This document shows positions 27,324 to 36,554 of a stretch of 64,000 nucleotides of DNA, piece by piece. The stretch's first letter is position 1, and every line of letters starts with the position of its first letter. Where the stretch lies: positions 184,219-248,218 of the forward strand of contig NZ_AYYY01000061.1 in assembly GCF_001436295.1 (NCBI RefSeq), read 5' to 3'. The notes beneath the pieces are model-generated. The model was given only the letters and a program-made list of their open reading frames with translations, made no database searches and was not told the DNA's origin. Source of the stretch: Paucilactobacillus vaccinostercus DSM 20634. Lineage in GTDB: Bacteria > Bacillota > Bacilli > Lactobacillales > Lactobacillaceae. Made by a program: the position numbers and the translations under genes.

Positions 27324-28916
27324 ATGACTGAAACAGAGACACAATCGCAACAACAAGGCGAATTACAGAAAAAACTATGGGCAATTGCTAACGATCTGCG
27401 TGGTAACATGGACGCTAGTGAATTTAGAAACTATATTCTTGGACTAATCTTTTTCCGATTTCTATCAGATCGAGTTCTTAACTATGTGAATGAATTACTA
27501 GAAAATGATGACGAGACCTTCGAAGAAATCTATGCTGATCCTGATGCACAAAGTGAGCTTAGGGATGACGTGACTAAAACTCTAGGTTTCTTCATTGAAC
27601 CAGATAAGTTGTTTAGTCATTTAATCGAACTTATCCAAGCCGGTAATTTTGATACTGAAAAGTTGCAGACAGCGATTAATTCAGTACAAAATTCAACAAT
27701 TGGTGAGTCTTCGGAAGCTGATTTTAAGGGGCTTTTTGAGGATATGGATTTATCTTCAACCCGGTTAGGAAATAGTGTTGCTAAGCGGAGTGAATTAATT
27801 GCTAAAGTAATGTTGAATCTGAATGATATTCCGTTTTCTAATAAGGAAATGGAAATTGATGTTTTAGGGGATGCATATGAATATCTGATCGGGCAATTTG
27901 CTGCATCAGCTGGTAAAAAGGCAGGAGAATTCTATACTCCCCAACAGGTATCTAAATTATTGTCTCGTTTGGTGACACTCGACCGCGATGAAGTGCAAAA
28001 GGTTTATGATCCAGCAATGGGGTCAGGTTCCTTGTTACTCCGGGTGGGTGACTACACTAAAGTGGCAGAGTACTATGGTCAGGAATTAAATAGAACAACG
28101 TATAACCTTGCACGGATGAATATGCTGATGCATGGTGTTTCGTATGATCGGTTTGATATGAGACAGGGTGATACACTAGAAGAAGATTTCTTTGATAGTG
28201 CCCAGTTTGACGCTGTAGTTGCTAATCCACCATATTCTGCAAACTGGAATCCAGATGGTAAGTTGGATGATGAGCGCTTCAGAAAGTACGGTAAGACGGC
28301 ACCAAAATCGAAAGCTGATTTCGCATTCGTGCAACATATGCTTTATCATTTGAAGGCGGATGGAACGATGGCTGTGGTATTACCCCATGGTGTCTTGTTC
28401 CGCGGTGCAGCAGAAGGTAAAATTCGGCAATATATGATTGAACATGATAACGTTCTCGATGCTGTGATTGGATTACCGGCCAATCTATTTTATGGAACCT
28501 CTATCCCAACCGTGGTTTTAGTTTTCAAAAAGAGTCGCCCTAATTCAGATATTTTCTTTATCGATGCATCCAGTGACTTTGAAAAGGGCAAGAATCAAAA
28601 TAATCTGACAGATGCCCATTTAGATCGAATTGTGGCCACATATCAAAAGCGCGAGGATGTCGAAAAGTACGCCCATAAGGCAGAAAAAGCTGAAATTGAG
28701 GAAAATGAATACAATCTCAATATTCCGCGATACGTTGATACTTTTGAGGAAGAGCCACCAGTAGATATTGATAAATTGAGTCATGATATGCAGGAGACTG
28801 ATGTACAAATCGCCCAATTAGAGTCTGAAATTGGTAATATGTTAGACGAATTGGTGGGGACAACGCCTGACGCTCAAGCACAGCTTACGCAGTTGAAGGA
28901 GTTGTTTCGTAAATGA
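27324..28916 (+). CDS. hsdM: Type I restriction-modification DNA methyltransferase, HsdM subunit
   Basis: A 530-residue N6-adenine methyltransferase. The SAM-binding motif DPAMGSGSLL is near residue 229 and the catalytic NPPY near 299. The N-terminal HsdM helical domain (SEFRNYILGLIFFRFLSDR) is present. Together with HsdS it methylates, and with HsdR restricts. It overlaps hsdS by four bases (ATGA), so translation is coupled. No defect is visible. Confidence 0.96.
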   Translation: MTETETQSQQQGELQKKLWAIANDLRGNMDASEFRNYILGLIFFRFLSDRVLNYVNELLENDDETFEEIYADPDAQSELRDDVTKTLGFFIEPDKLFSHLIELIQAGNFDTEKLQTAINSVQNSTIGESSEADFKGLFEDMDLSSTRLGNSVAKRSELIAKVMLNLNDIPFSNKEMEIDVLGDAYEYLIGQFAASAGKKAGEFYTPQQVSKLLSRLVTLDRDEVQKVYDPAMGSGSLLLRVGDYTKVAEYYGQELNRTTYNLARMNMLMHGVSYDRFDMRQGDTLEEDFFDSAQFDAVVANPPYSANWNPDGKLDDERFRKYGKTAPKSKADFAFVQHMLYHLKADGTMAVVLPHGVLFRGAAEGKIRQYMIEHDNVLDAVIGLPANLFYGTSIPTVVLVFKKSRPNSDIFFIDASSDFEKGKNQNNLTDAHLDRIVATYQKREDVEKYAHKAEKAEIEENEYNLNIPRYVDTFEEEPPVDIDKLSHDMQETDVQIAQLESEIGNMLDELVGTTPDAQAQLTQLKELFRK

Positions 28917-30091
28917 GTGAGAAAAATGTGCCTAATGTACGATTTGAGGGATTTTCGGAATCTTGGGAACAGCGTAAGTTAAGTAACCTGTTTAAAGTTC
29001 AGTCTCGTCAAGTTAAACTTGAAGATTCTGAGAGTTATCAGCTTGTAACTGTAAAACGTAGAAATGGTGGTATTGTTTCACGTGGAATGTTTTTAGGGCA
29101 ACAAATTCTTGTTAAGTCACAATATAGAGTATTAAGTGGAGATTTTTTGATTTCAAAAAGACAAGTTGTTCATGGTGCAACCGGAATTGTTCCAAAAAAG
29201 CTTGATGGTGCAGTTGTTTCAAACGAATATCTTGTACTACGTGGTAATAATCTTTTAAACACTGATTTTTTTCGAATTGTAAGTGAACGTCCAGAAATGT
29301 ATAAATTATATTTTCTAAGTTCGTATGGAATAGATATTGAAAAATTAGTTTTCAACGTAAAAACATGGATGAAAAAAAGTATCCTATTGCCGAATACTAT
29401 TGAGCAATCTAAAATTGAAACTCTTGTTTGTAAAATTGATTTTCTTATCGCTTCCAATCAACATAAGCTGGACCAGCTTAAAGAAGTAAAAAAACTACTG
29501 ATGCAGAAAATTTTCGACCAGGAGTGGCGTTTTGAAGGATTTACTGACCCCTGGGAACAGCGACAGTTGGGGAAGATAGTTGATGAAAGGAAAGAAAGGT
29601 CTAGTCAGGGTGAGTTATTATCTGTCACGATGCATGATGGAATAAAAAAATCTTCAACACTAGGTAAAAAAGACAATTCCAGTGATAACAAATCGAATTA
29701 TAAAGTAGTATGTCAGGGTGATATTGCATATAATTCTATGCGAATGTGGCAAGGGGCAAGTGGACTTTCTATGTTTAATGGAATTGTTAGCCCAGCATAT
29801 ACAGTATTAAAGATTGGTACATCCATTGATGGATCTTTTTTAAGCTATTTGTTCAAAAGATCAGAAATGATCTGGATGTTTAGAACACACTCTCAAGGTT
29901 TAACTTCAGATACGTGGAATTTAAAATACCCGGCACTTTCAAAAATTAAAATTGAATATCCGATACTTAACGAACAAATTAGAATTTCAACATTTTTAAA
30001 AAATTTTGATCAACTTATCGCTTCCAATCAACAAAAGCTCGATCAACTAAAAGAATTGAAGAAATGGTTCATGCAAAATATGTTTGTGTGA
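28913..30091 (+). CDS. hsdS: Type I restriction enzyme specificity subunit HsdS (expressed copy)
   Basis: A 392-residue protein with two target-recognition domains, each preceded by a related segment (FEGFSESWEQRKL at residue 11, FEGFTDPWEQRQL near 205). Each ends in a conserved helix (LIASNQHKLDQLKE and LIASNQQKLDQLKE). The encoding repeats, TGGGAACAGCG at the front and ATCGCTTCCAATCAAC at the back (29447-29462 and 30017-30032), recur in two silent hsdS halves downstream. The gene is therefore a target for inversion by the nearby recombinase. It determines the DNA sequence recognised by the whole complex. Confidence 0.92.
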   Translation: MSEKNVPNVRFEGFSESWEQRKLSNLFKVQSRQVKLEDSESYQLVTVKRRNGGIVSRGMFLGQQILVKSQYRVLSGDFLISKRQVVHGATGIVPKKLDGAVVSNEYLVLRGNNLLNTDFFRIVSERPEMYKLYFLSSYGIDIEKLVFNVKTWMKKSILLPNTIEQSKIETLVCKIDFLIASNQHKLDQLKEVKKLLMQKIFDQEWRFEGFTDPWEQRQLGKIVDERKERSSQGELLSVTMHDGIKKSSTLGKKDNSSDNKSNYKVVCQGDIAYNSMRMWQGASGLSMFNGIVSPAYTVLKIGTSIDGSFLSYLFKRSEMIWMFRTHSQGLTSDTWNLKYPALSKIKIEYPILNEQIRISTFLKNFDQLIASNQQKLDQLKELKKWFMQNMFV

Positions 30092-30183
30092 TATTTTTGA
30101 ACTGTCCGATGGGGTACGCTGTTGTTAACTGACAGTTAATTTCATCAACATCTGGTAATAATACGAATATCTTTGTATCAATT

Positions 30184-30215
30184 AATTAGGTAATCCTCGA
30201 TTGCCTAATTTTTTA
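30184..30215 (+). terminator. Terminator of the hsdRMS operon
   Basis: AATTAGGTAATC pairs with GATTGCCTAATT, then T residues. The gap 30092-30183 holds nothing else clear. Confidence 0.7.
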
Positions 30216-30230
30216 ATGGAGGTGTCGAAT

Positions 30231-31148
30231 ATGACACAGGATGTTAAGTTACACCAGTACTTTTACCAGTGGATGCAATTATATAAGCTGGATGCGGTAA
30301 GGCCTGTTACTTATCGTAAATACGAAATGACCCATCGCCAGCTAGTTAAGCTGGCACCGGATCTCTACATGCGTGAGTTATCACGTCTCACGTACCAGCA
30401 GTTGCTTAACGATTACGCTTCGAACCATGAACGGCAGACTGTCATGGACTTTCATCGGCATGTTAAAAGTGCATTGATTGACGCGCTGGAAGAGGACTTA
30501 ATTGATCGAGACCCAACCAGAAAGGCGATAATCAAAGGTGTTCAACAACGGAAGCATAAGACTAAGTTTTTGAATCAGCACGAAACACAGGCCTTACTGA
30601 ATATATTAGTGCTGGATGAGGGTGTTAATTGGGATTATTTCATTTTATTAATTGCGAAAACTGGGCTACGTTTTGCGGAAGCACTAGCATTGACGCCGAA
30701 GGATTTTGACTTTGCCCATCAATACCTGAATGTCAGTAAGACATGGGATTACAAGTCTGCAGCACCAGAATTTGCACCAACTAAAAACAAATCATCGGTA
30801 CGGAAAGTGCAGTTAGACTGGCAAACAGTGATTCAATTTTCACAATTAACCAAAGGATTACCAGAAGATAAGCCGATATTTGTGAATACTAAAGTCTATA
30901 ACGATACGGTAAATCATTATTTGGAGCGGTTATGCAAAAAAGCTGATATACCGGTGATTTCGGTGCATGGATTACGGCACACGCATGCGTCATTGCTGTT
31001 GTATGCAGGGGTAAGCATTGCATCAGTTGCACGCCGATTGGGTCATTCAAATATGACTACCACGCAGCAAACATACTTGCATGTGATACAAGAACTTGAA
31101 AATCAAGACAATGATAAAGTGATGAAACACTTGGCAAGTCTAATATAA
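30231..31148 (+). CDS. Tyrosine recombinase (integrase family), probable hsdS invertase
   Basis: A 305-residue protein. The catalytic residues are visible: Arg in KTGLRFAEAL (near 145), HGLRHTH (near 245), GHSN and the nucleophile Tyr in TYLH (near 281). The N-terminal SAM-like DNA-binding domain covers about residues 5-90. The ATG follows GGAGGTG by six bases. Lying between the active hsdS and the silent halves, it most likely inverts hsdS segments through the shared repeats, as CreX/PsrA-type recombinases do in streptococcal and lactobacillar type I loci. Confidence 0.92.
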   Translation: MTQDVKLHQYFYQWMQLYKLDAVRPVTYRKYEMTHRQLVKLAPDLYMRELSRLTYQQLLNDYASNHERQTVMDFHRHVKSALIDALEEDLIDRDPTRKAIIKGVQQRKHKTKFLNQHETQALLNILVLDEGVNWDYFILLIAKTGLRFAEALALTPKDFDFAHQYLNVSKTWDYKSAAPEFAPTKNKSSVRKVQLDWQTVIQFSQLTKGLPEDKPIFVNTKVYNDTVNHYLERLCKKADIPVISVHGLRHTHASLLLYAGVSIASVARRLGHSNMTTTQQTYLHVIQELENQDNDKVMKHLASLI

Positions 31149-31163
31149 TAAATTACTTATAAG

Positions 31164-31715
31164 TCACGGTGGATGCGTCCATAGTGGCTTATTTTGGTTA
31201 CGTTGATTGGAAGCGATATTTAAATCAATATAGTTCAGTAATTTACCAATTTTTTCTTGTTCCTTTTTAGTTGGTAAACTAATTTGATAGTTTCCATACT
31301 CCTGTGAATTGATTCCTGGTTGACCGGATCGTTGAGATGTAACTGCTATAAAATTTTTAAAATTTCGAGTTAAAGTAGATTGAAAAAAGAAGTTAGTATC
31401 AAATTTAGGTTTCACATGACCTCGAATAAGAAAACCTGCAAAGTAGACACATCCATCTTTTACACCATACATATACGTTTTACCAACACTAGCCCCCGTT
31501 CTTGCAAATAAAACATCTCCTTTGTCTAACAGGTACCTTTCGTTCAAGTCAAAATTGATATCTGGAGATGTAAGGTTATTCGTTTTAAATGTATGAAATT
31601 CATCATCAATATCTGTTATTCGTATATATTTATGAGTTCCGTCATACTTATTAGCTGCAGCATTTAACCCATACTCAAACTTTTCTACAATATCACTGTA
31701 CTTACGCTGTTCCCA
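31164..31715 (-). pseudogene. Silent hsdS half 1, inverted (one recognition domain)
   Basis: On the minus strand the frame begins at WEQRKYSDIVEKFEYG (codon Trp at 31713-31715) and runs to a stop at 31164, with the closing helix YIDLNIASNQRNQN. It has no start codon and no promoter, so it is a storage cassette and not an independent gene. It encodes a different recognition domain from either in the expressed hsdS. The flanking repeats are 31701-31715 and 31202-31217. A start-containing frame covers only 31164-31547. Confidence 0.85.
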
Positions 31716-32257
31716 AACGTAATGGTGACTTTCCTCGTTAATTTAGGCTAATTTTTGAGGGTATCCTTGGGAACAGCGTAAGTTCAAAAAACTATATAGA
31801 AAAAATACTGAAAAGAATGAATATCAATTTACAAGTGACAAAACCATTTCAATTGCAACGATGGCATATAAGACTGAGGGAAATGGTGCATCTGACAAAT
31901 CGGTTCCGGGCTATAAAGTTTTGCGCGTCGGAGACATTGCATTTGAAGGCCATAAAAGCAAGGAATTTTCGTTTGGACGATTTGTTTTGAACGATATCGG
32001 AGATGGAATAATGTCTCCAAGGTTTACGGCTTTACGCCCATTGAAAAACACGAATATTCAGTTTTGGAAGTATTATATCCACTATGAACCGATAATGAAA
32101 AAAGTGCTTGTTCGATCAACAAAACTTGGAACTATGATGAATGAGTTGGTATTAGATGATTTATTTAAGCAAAATTTGTTAGTACCCAGTAATCTTGAAC
32201 AAGAAAAAATTGGAGCTTTACTAAAAAAAATTGATTTGATTATCGCTTCCAATCAAC
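31202..32257. repeat. Inverted repeats bounding the silent hsdS cassettes
   Basis: ATCGCTTCCAATCAAC occurs at 29447-29462 and 30017-30032 in the expressed gene, at 32242-32257 on the plus strand and inverted at 31202-31217. TGGGAACAGCGTAAG occurs at 28964-28978, inverted at 31701-31715, and at 31768-31782. These are the expected sites for exchange between expressed and silent recognition domains. Confidence 0.85.
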
Positions 32258-32295
32258 GTAACCAAAAAGTAGTAAAAATATACAACTCATCTTGA
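31768..32295 (+). pseudogene. Silent hsdS half 2 (one recognition domain)
   Basis: The plus-strand frame begins at WEQRKFKKLYRKNTEK (Trp codon 31768-31770) and ends at 32295 after IDLIIASNQRNQK. Upstream of Trp the frame has a stop, so this is a storage cassette. It carries another recognition domain again. It faces silent half 1 across about 50 bases, with the 15-bp repeat TGGGAACAGCGTAAG in inverted orientation (31701-31715 and 31768-31782) and the distal repeat at 32242-32257. Confidence 0.85.
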
Positions 32296-32383
32296 TCCTT
32301 CACAACTATAAGTAAAACATAATATATATTGACATCAGCATGAACAAATTAGATTATTAGGGTAAGTAGAATGGAGACAGATT

Positions 32384-33286
32384 ATGACTAACTTTCAAGA
32401 TTTATCAAAAATTGATCAAGAGAATTTTTTAATGAGTAAAATCATCAAAGCATTGCGTAAACTGGGTGGCAAGTCATTCACTAAAGAACTATCTGATGAG
32501 GTTGTGGATGCTACTGAGGAGATTCCTGAAGAATATGCAAAATTATTAATTACTAGCAAAAAAGGAAATGAATACCATCCGTTTGCATATACGTTTAATT
32601 TTGCGGTGAAATACCTGCTTTTGGCTGGTTTTTTAAAAAGACCAATTCGGGGTACAGTCGAATTAACAGAAAAAGGTCGTACTTGCTTATTAGACGAGTT
32701 TGATCCTGATGAACAAGTGCGAAAATTTGCGGATCCGCACTGGCGCAGACCTAGAAAACGAGAGCTAACTGATCCAAAGAGTGGTGTTGATGGGGCAGAT
32801 TCTGACGATGAAGATAATCAGGTGAATAATTGGAAAGATCAACTAGCAATTGCTTTATCGAATTTTACGCCCGCTAAATTTGAATTATTTGCACGAGCTT
32901 TAGTTAAAAATATGGGCGTTACATTGGATGAAAGCATCGGTGTGTCGTTGACTGGTGACGGAGGACTTGATGGCTTCGGCTATCTCACAACCGACGATTT
33001 CCGCACTGCTAGGGTCGCGATACAGGCAAAACGTTGGCAGGGACTTGTATCATCTCCAGAAATTGATAAATTTCGTGGTGCGATGGACAAATACAATGCC
33101 GAGTACGGTGTTTTTATCACGACTTCTGATTTTACCCGAGATGCGATTAAAGCTTCACGAGTGGGAACACGGGTAATTACGCTTATTAATGGCGATAAAA
33201 TTGCCGATTTGGTGGCGAAATATCAGATTTACACCCATCCAGTTACAACGTATGTTCTGGAGGATTATTATAACAACGAACAATAA
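32384..33286 (+). CDS. mrr: Mrr-type restriction endonuclease
   Basis: A 300-residue protein with an Mrr_N winged-helix domain (about residues 15-110, ending in VELTEKGR). An acidic linker and an Mrr catalytic domain follow, with the motif GDGGLDG near 192 and QAKRW near 214, which together supply the PD-(D/E)xK-like site. Mrr enzymes cut DNA carrying foreign methylation. It stands directly after the type I locus, as expected in a defence island. Ribosome site AATGGAG. The substrate methylation is unknown. Confidence 0.88.
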   Translation: MTNFQDLSKIDQENFLMSKIIKALRKLGGKSFTKELSDEVVDATEEIPEEYAKLLITSKKGNEYHPFAYTFNFAVKYLLLAGFLKRPIRGTVELTEKGRTCLLDEFDPDEQVRKFADPHWRRPRKRELTDPKSGVDGADSDDEDNQVNNWKDQLAIALSNFTPAKFELFARALVKNMGVTLDESIGVSLTGDGGLDGFGYLTTDDFRTARVAIQAKRWQGLVSSPEIDKFRGAMDKYNAEYGVFITTSDFTRDAIKASRVGTRVITLINGDKIADLVAKYQIYTHPVTTYVLEDYYNNEQ

Positions 33287-33318
33287 AAATTTAGGTAAAT
33301 ATATGTAAGAATTCTATA

Positions 33319-33592
33319 ATGAATGCACTACGTGTCTTAACGAACTATAAGGGATGTTATACAAACGGCAAAAGGCACATCGAGTTTAAACAGTATAGGC
33401 GGAACTGCCTCACGTGACCAAATTAATAAAATAGTTGCAAAAGATGATGGTCATCATTTTTCATACCAGGATGTGTTCGAACCAATTGTTTCACGGACGG
33501 GTAGCAAGTATATTCCATTCAATTTTGATTTTAACTTTGGAGTGAAGGAGTTGGCCTTAACTGGGTATATCAAATTCAAAATATTACACTAA
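33319..33592 (+). pseudogene. Remnant of an unrecognised gene, frameshifted
   Basis: The sequence from the ATG at 33319 (MNALRVLTNYKG) must shift frame near 33355 to continue as IQTAKGTSSLNSIGGTASRD and on to a stop at 33590-33592 (GYIKFKILH). No ribosome site is present. It lies between the Mrr gene and the nucleoside operon, and a McrC remnant lies on the other side of that operon, so it may belong to a decayed restriction gene. The family is not recognised. Confidence 0.4.
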
Positions 33593-33668
33593 CGGAAAGA
33601 AGAGTAATTTAATATAGTATAGTAATCAGTGTCATTTCGATAATTATGATTTTGATGGAGGTGTAGTC

Positions 33669-34736
33669 ATGGTCACAGATCGTGAAAAAGAAATTTTGCA
33701 TTGGATCAAGCAAAATCCGATGATTTCGCAAAAAGAGCTTGCAGATTTAGCAGGAATTACACGTTCAGGAGTTTCAGCGCACCTGTCTAATTTGACTAAA
33801 AAAGGACTAATTAGTGGTAAAGGGTATGTGTTTCCTCCTAAAAAGTACGTGACAGTAATTGGTGGTGTCAACATTGACATATATGGAACTTCTGATCAAC
33901 GAATTGTAGGGAAAAGTTCTAATACTGGCAAGGTGCATTACTCATTGGGGGGTGTAGGGCGTAATGTAGCCGAAAATTTAGCTCGGTTGGACGTAGAAAC
34001 GTACTTTATGACAGTGTTTGGTAATGATCAAAGTGGTGAAAGCTTTAAAGAAAATGCCATTAATAATAATATTAACATTATGTATTCCAAACAAATGAAA
34101 GATGAACAGACGTCCACGTACCTGTATGTCAATCAGCCTGATGGTGAGCGAGTTGTTGGAGTGGATGATATGGAAATCAATCAATATATCACGCCGGAAT
34201 TTGTGCAAAGAAGATTACCGGTCATCAACGCAAGTGAGTTGTTGGTGATTGATTCTAACATTCCACGCAAGACGATTGAATGGTTGTATGAGCATGTGGA
34301 GGTGCCGATATTTGCTAAAGCAGTATCCATCAACAAAGCGCCTAACTTAATGACTTCTCACGTTAATTTAGATACGTTGGTAATAAATGCTGTTGAAGCC
34401 TCATTGATCACCAAGATCGAAGTGACAGATGAATCTTCAGCTAAAGAATGTGTGCGACGATTAAAAGAATATGAAATTCCTCGAATTTGTCTGTATATTG
34501 ATTCATTTGGGATAGTTTACGCGGATGAAAATCAATTGAAAGTATCACAATATGGTGATCAAGAAGCTGTAAATACGAATGGAGCGGGGGCAGCGATTGT
34601 TTCAGCGCTCGCATGGGGGCGAGTCCAAAAAATATCCTTCATGCAGAGTGTTATGATTGCTACCCAAGCTTCGGAGATAACTGCGCAATCTGCCGCATCG
34701 ACGAGTGAAGAAATTAGTCAAATTAGTAACCTATAG
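33669..34736 (+). CDS. HTH regulator fused to an inactive-looking PfkB sugar kinase domain
   Basis: Residues 1-50 form a winged helix-turn-helix (ISQKELADLAGITRSGVSAH). Residues 57-355 form a PfkB/ribokinase fold (GGVNIDIYG start, LGGVGRNVAENLARL). The invariant catalytic motif GAGD is GAGA here (residues 305-308), so the base that activates the sugar hydroxyl is missing. The layout is like YeiI of E. coli, but with a dead site. It is followed by its own terminator, then by the operon for a second, intact PfkB kinase. I read it as a ligand-sensing regulator of that operon. Ribosome site GGAGG. Confidence 0.85.
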   Translation: MVTDREKEILHWIKQNPMISQKELADLAGITRSGVSAHLSNLTKKGLISGKGYVFPPKKYVTVIGGVNIDIYGTSDQRIVGKSSNTGKVHYSLGGVGRNVAENLARLDVETYFMTVFGNDQSGESFKENAINNNINIMYSKQMKDEQTSTYLYVNQPDGERVVGVDDMEINQYITPEFVQRRLPVINASELLVIDSNIPRKTIEWLYEHVEVPIFAKAVSINKAPNLMTSHVNLDTLVINAVEASLITKIEVTDESSAKECVRRLKEYEIPRICLYIDSFGIVYADENQLKVSQYGDQEAVNTNGAGAAIVSALAWGRVQKISFMQSVMIATQASEITAQSAASTSEEISQISNL

Positions 34737-34752
34737 CTCCAGGGAGAACAGG

Positions 34753-34782
34753 TACTGACCAAATTTTGGTCAGTATTTTTTT
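34753..34782 (+). terminator. Terminator of the HTH-PfkB regulator gene
   Basis: TACTGACCAA / TTGGTCAGTA hairpin followed by a T-run. It separates the regulator from the catabolic operon. Confidence 0.88.
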
Positions 34783-34804
34783 GTTGAAAAAATCACAAAT
34801 ACAA

Positions 34805-34863
34805 TTGATAGCGCTTTCAAAACGTAGTATTTTAAAACTAATCAAATGCTTATATATCTAAGC
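34805..34863 (+). promoter_or_regulatory. Operon promoter with a perfect cre site and a palindromic operator
   Basis: -35 TTGATA (34805-34810) and -10 TATTTT (34828-34833) are 17 apart. TGATAGCGCTTTCA (34806-34819) matches the CcpA cre consensus TGWNANCGNTNWCA at every position and overlaps the -35, so glucose should repress the operon. Downstream of the -10, GCTTA-N6-TAAGC (34848-34863) is an inverted repeat and a likely site for the HTH-PfkB protein. Confidence 0.75.
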
Positions 34864-34886
34864 AAATACTTAGAGAGGTGAAAACG

Positions 34887-35837
34887 ATGTCTGAAACTAA
34901 GCAAAAGGTGAACGATTATGTGGTTGTAATTGGTGGCATGAATATGGATATTTTTGGAATGCCAGACAACAAGGTGATTGATCGAGACTCCAACATTGGT
35001 GAAATTGGATTGACAGTTGGAGGGGTTGGACAGAATATTGCACAAAATTTAGCTCATTTAAGGGTGCCTACATACTTGATTACGGTATATGGGGATGATG
35101 TTCACGGCACGATCATGAAGGCTGAATGCGAAAAAAATGGTATTTTATTGGACTACGCTGAAGAACTGAAAGGACAACGTTCATCCAGCTATATGTACAT
35201 CACTGATGAAATTGGCGACATGCTACTAGGCGTTAATGATATGAAAATTTGTGATAAAATCACGCCTGATTTTCTAGCTAATAAATTGGAGTTCATCAAT
35301 CAAGCCAGTATTTGCTTGATTGATGCCAATATTTCCGAAGATTCAATCAGTTGGTTAGCTGATCATGTGACTGTTCCTATTTTTGCAGATACGGTCTCAG
35401 TTACTAAAGCACCACATTTAAAAGCTGCTCTGGGTAAAATTGATACCTTAAAACCGAATGCACTTGAAGCAGGATTGTTGACTGGTATGCAGATTAGAAA
35501 TATTTCGGATGCTAAACGTGCTGCAATAGAGCTTCTCGATACTGGTTTAAAAAATGTGTATATCTCAATGGGATCTGAGGGTATCTTGTGTGCTAATGCA
35601 GAAGAGATGATTCATGTGCATACCTTGCCAACTGATGTTATTAATGCCAATGGTGCTGGTGATTGCAGTATGGCAACTATTACTTGGTGTCGATATATGC
35701 AGGAATTCAGCATTCGACGAATTGGGCTCGCAACACAGGCGGCTGCTAGCATTGCCCTTGAGAGTGAAAAATCAGTACCGGATATTACGCCGGAACTCAT
35801 CAGTAAAAAATTGGAACATTTACAAATTACAAATTAG
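34887..35837 (+). CDS. PfkB family carbohydrate (nucleoside/ribose-type) kinase
   Basis: About 316 residues, close to the kinase part of the preceding regulator in sequence (GGMNMDIFGMPDNKVI, GGVGQNIAQNLAHL) but with an intact NGAGD active-site motif near residue 259. It should phosphorylate a ribosyl or nucleoside substrate; the similarity to PsuK/YeiC-type kinases is by eye. AGAGAGG favours the ATG at 34887 over the GTG at 34878. It is the first gene of the operon after the cre promoter, 12 bases before the TrpF-like gene. Substrate unknown. Confidence 0.85.
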   Translation: MSETKQKVNDYVVVIGGMNMDIFGMPDNKVIDRDSNIGEIGLTVGGVGQNIAQNLAHLRVPTYLITVYGDDVHGTIMKAECEKNGILLDYAEELKGQRSSSYMYITDEIGDMLLGVNDMKICDKITPDFLANKLEFINQASICLIDANISEDSISWLADHVTVPIFADTVSVTKAPHLKAALGKIDTLKPNALEAGLLTGMQIRNISDAKRAAIELLDTGLKNVYISMGSEGILCANAEEMIHVHTLPTDVINANGAGDCSMATITWCRYMQEFSIRRIGLATQAAASIALESEKSVPDITPELISKKLEHLQITN

Positions 35838-35849
35838 GAGGAAAAAGTA

Positions 35850-36542
35850 ATGATCAAACAGTTGTATTCAATCATTCGTTTAGAAGAGGCAATTCAAACC
35901 ATGGAAGCCGGTGCTGACAATATTGGACTAGTACCAATGCAAAAAGGAGGTGTACCAGCGCACAGGGTACCATTGTATCGGGTCGATCAGATTTTCGATG
36001 AATGTAAAAAACGTAATGTTAATTTGGTGGCAATTATGTTGACCAATGATCCCGAAGAAATGCTTGATCTGGCCAGAAGAATTCAACCAAACATTTTACA
36101 CATCGCCGGTGATGAATATGCAGCGGATGAAGAATTTGCGCGTCGCTTAAAGGAAGTGGCACCGCATACAGCATTAATGCAGGCAGTATTGGTTGATAAT
36201 CACTCTGCTGTTGAACGGGCTAAGAAATTTGATCCGTTTGTTGACTACATTCTGCTTGATTCTGGTCTAGCACCTGACACTGGTATTGGAGCGAGCGGAC
36301 TTACCCATGACTGGAGCATTGATGCTGAGATTGTTAGGTCGGTCAAGGCTCGTGTGATTGAAGCAGGTGGTATGGGCCCAGATAACGTTGCTGAAGCGAT
36401 TCGCCAAATTCGCCCGTATGGGGTAGATTCGTTAACTAAGACCAGCTTCAAATATGATGGTGGTGATATGGAAAAGAATATTCCGGCGGTAAAGGCATTC
36501 TGTGAGAATGCTGATAAAGCTGCACGGGAATTAGGCCTTTAG
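35850..36542 (+). CDS. TrpF-like (phosphoribosylanthranilate isomerase family) TIM-barrel protein lacking the catalytic Cys
   Basis: A 230-residue protein. The start QLYSIIRLEEAIQTMEAGAD aligns with the TrpF start (K-I-C-G-I-T-x-L-E-D-A), but the catalytic Cys is Tyr. The catalytic Asp lies in LLDSG (near residue 134), and the phosphate-binding loops EAGGMGPDNV and GVDSLTKTS are intact. It should therefore bind a ribose- or ribulose-5-phosphate-type ligand without being a normal tryptophan enzyme; no trp genes are near. In an operon with a PfkB kinase and a nucleoside hydrolase it may act on a phosphorylated N-riboside. Function is inference. Confidence 0.75.
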   Translation: MIKQLYSIIRLEEAIQTMEAGADNIGLVPMQKGGVPAHRVPLYRVDQIFDECKKRNVNLVAIMLTNDPEEMLDLARRIQPNILHIAGDEYAADEEFARRLKEVAPHTALMQAVLVDNHSAVERAKKFDPFVDYILLDSGLAPDTGIGASGLTHDWSIDAEIVRSVKARVIEAGGMGPDNVAEAIRQIRPYGVDSLTKTSFKYDGGDMEKNIPAVKAFCENADKAARELGL

Positions 36543-36554
36543 GAAGTGCACTGG

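Noticed and set aside
29074..29089. Fifth parS-like site inside hsdS (TGTTTCACGTGGAATG)
   Set aside because: Two of the last bases differ from the consensus, in a half-site that matters for ParB binding, and the island seems otherwise free of parS. I treat it as chance.
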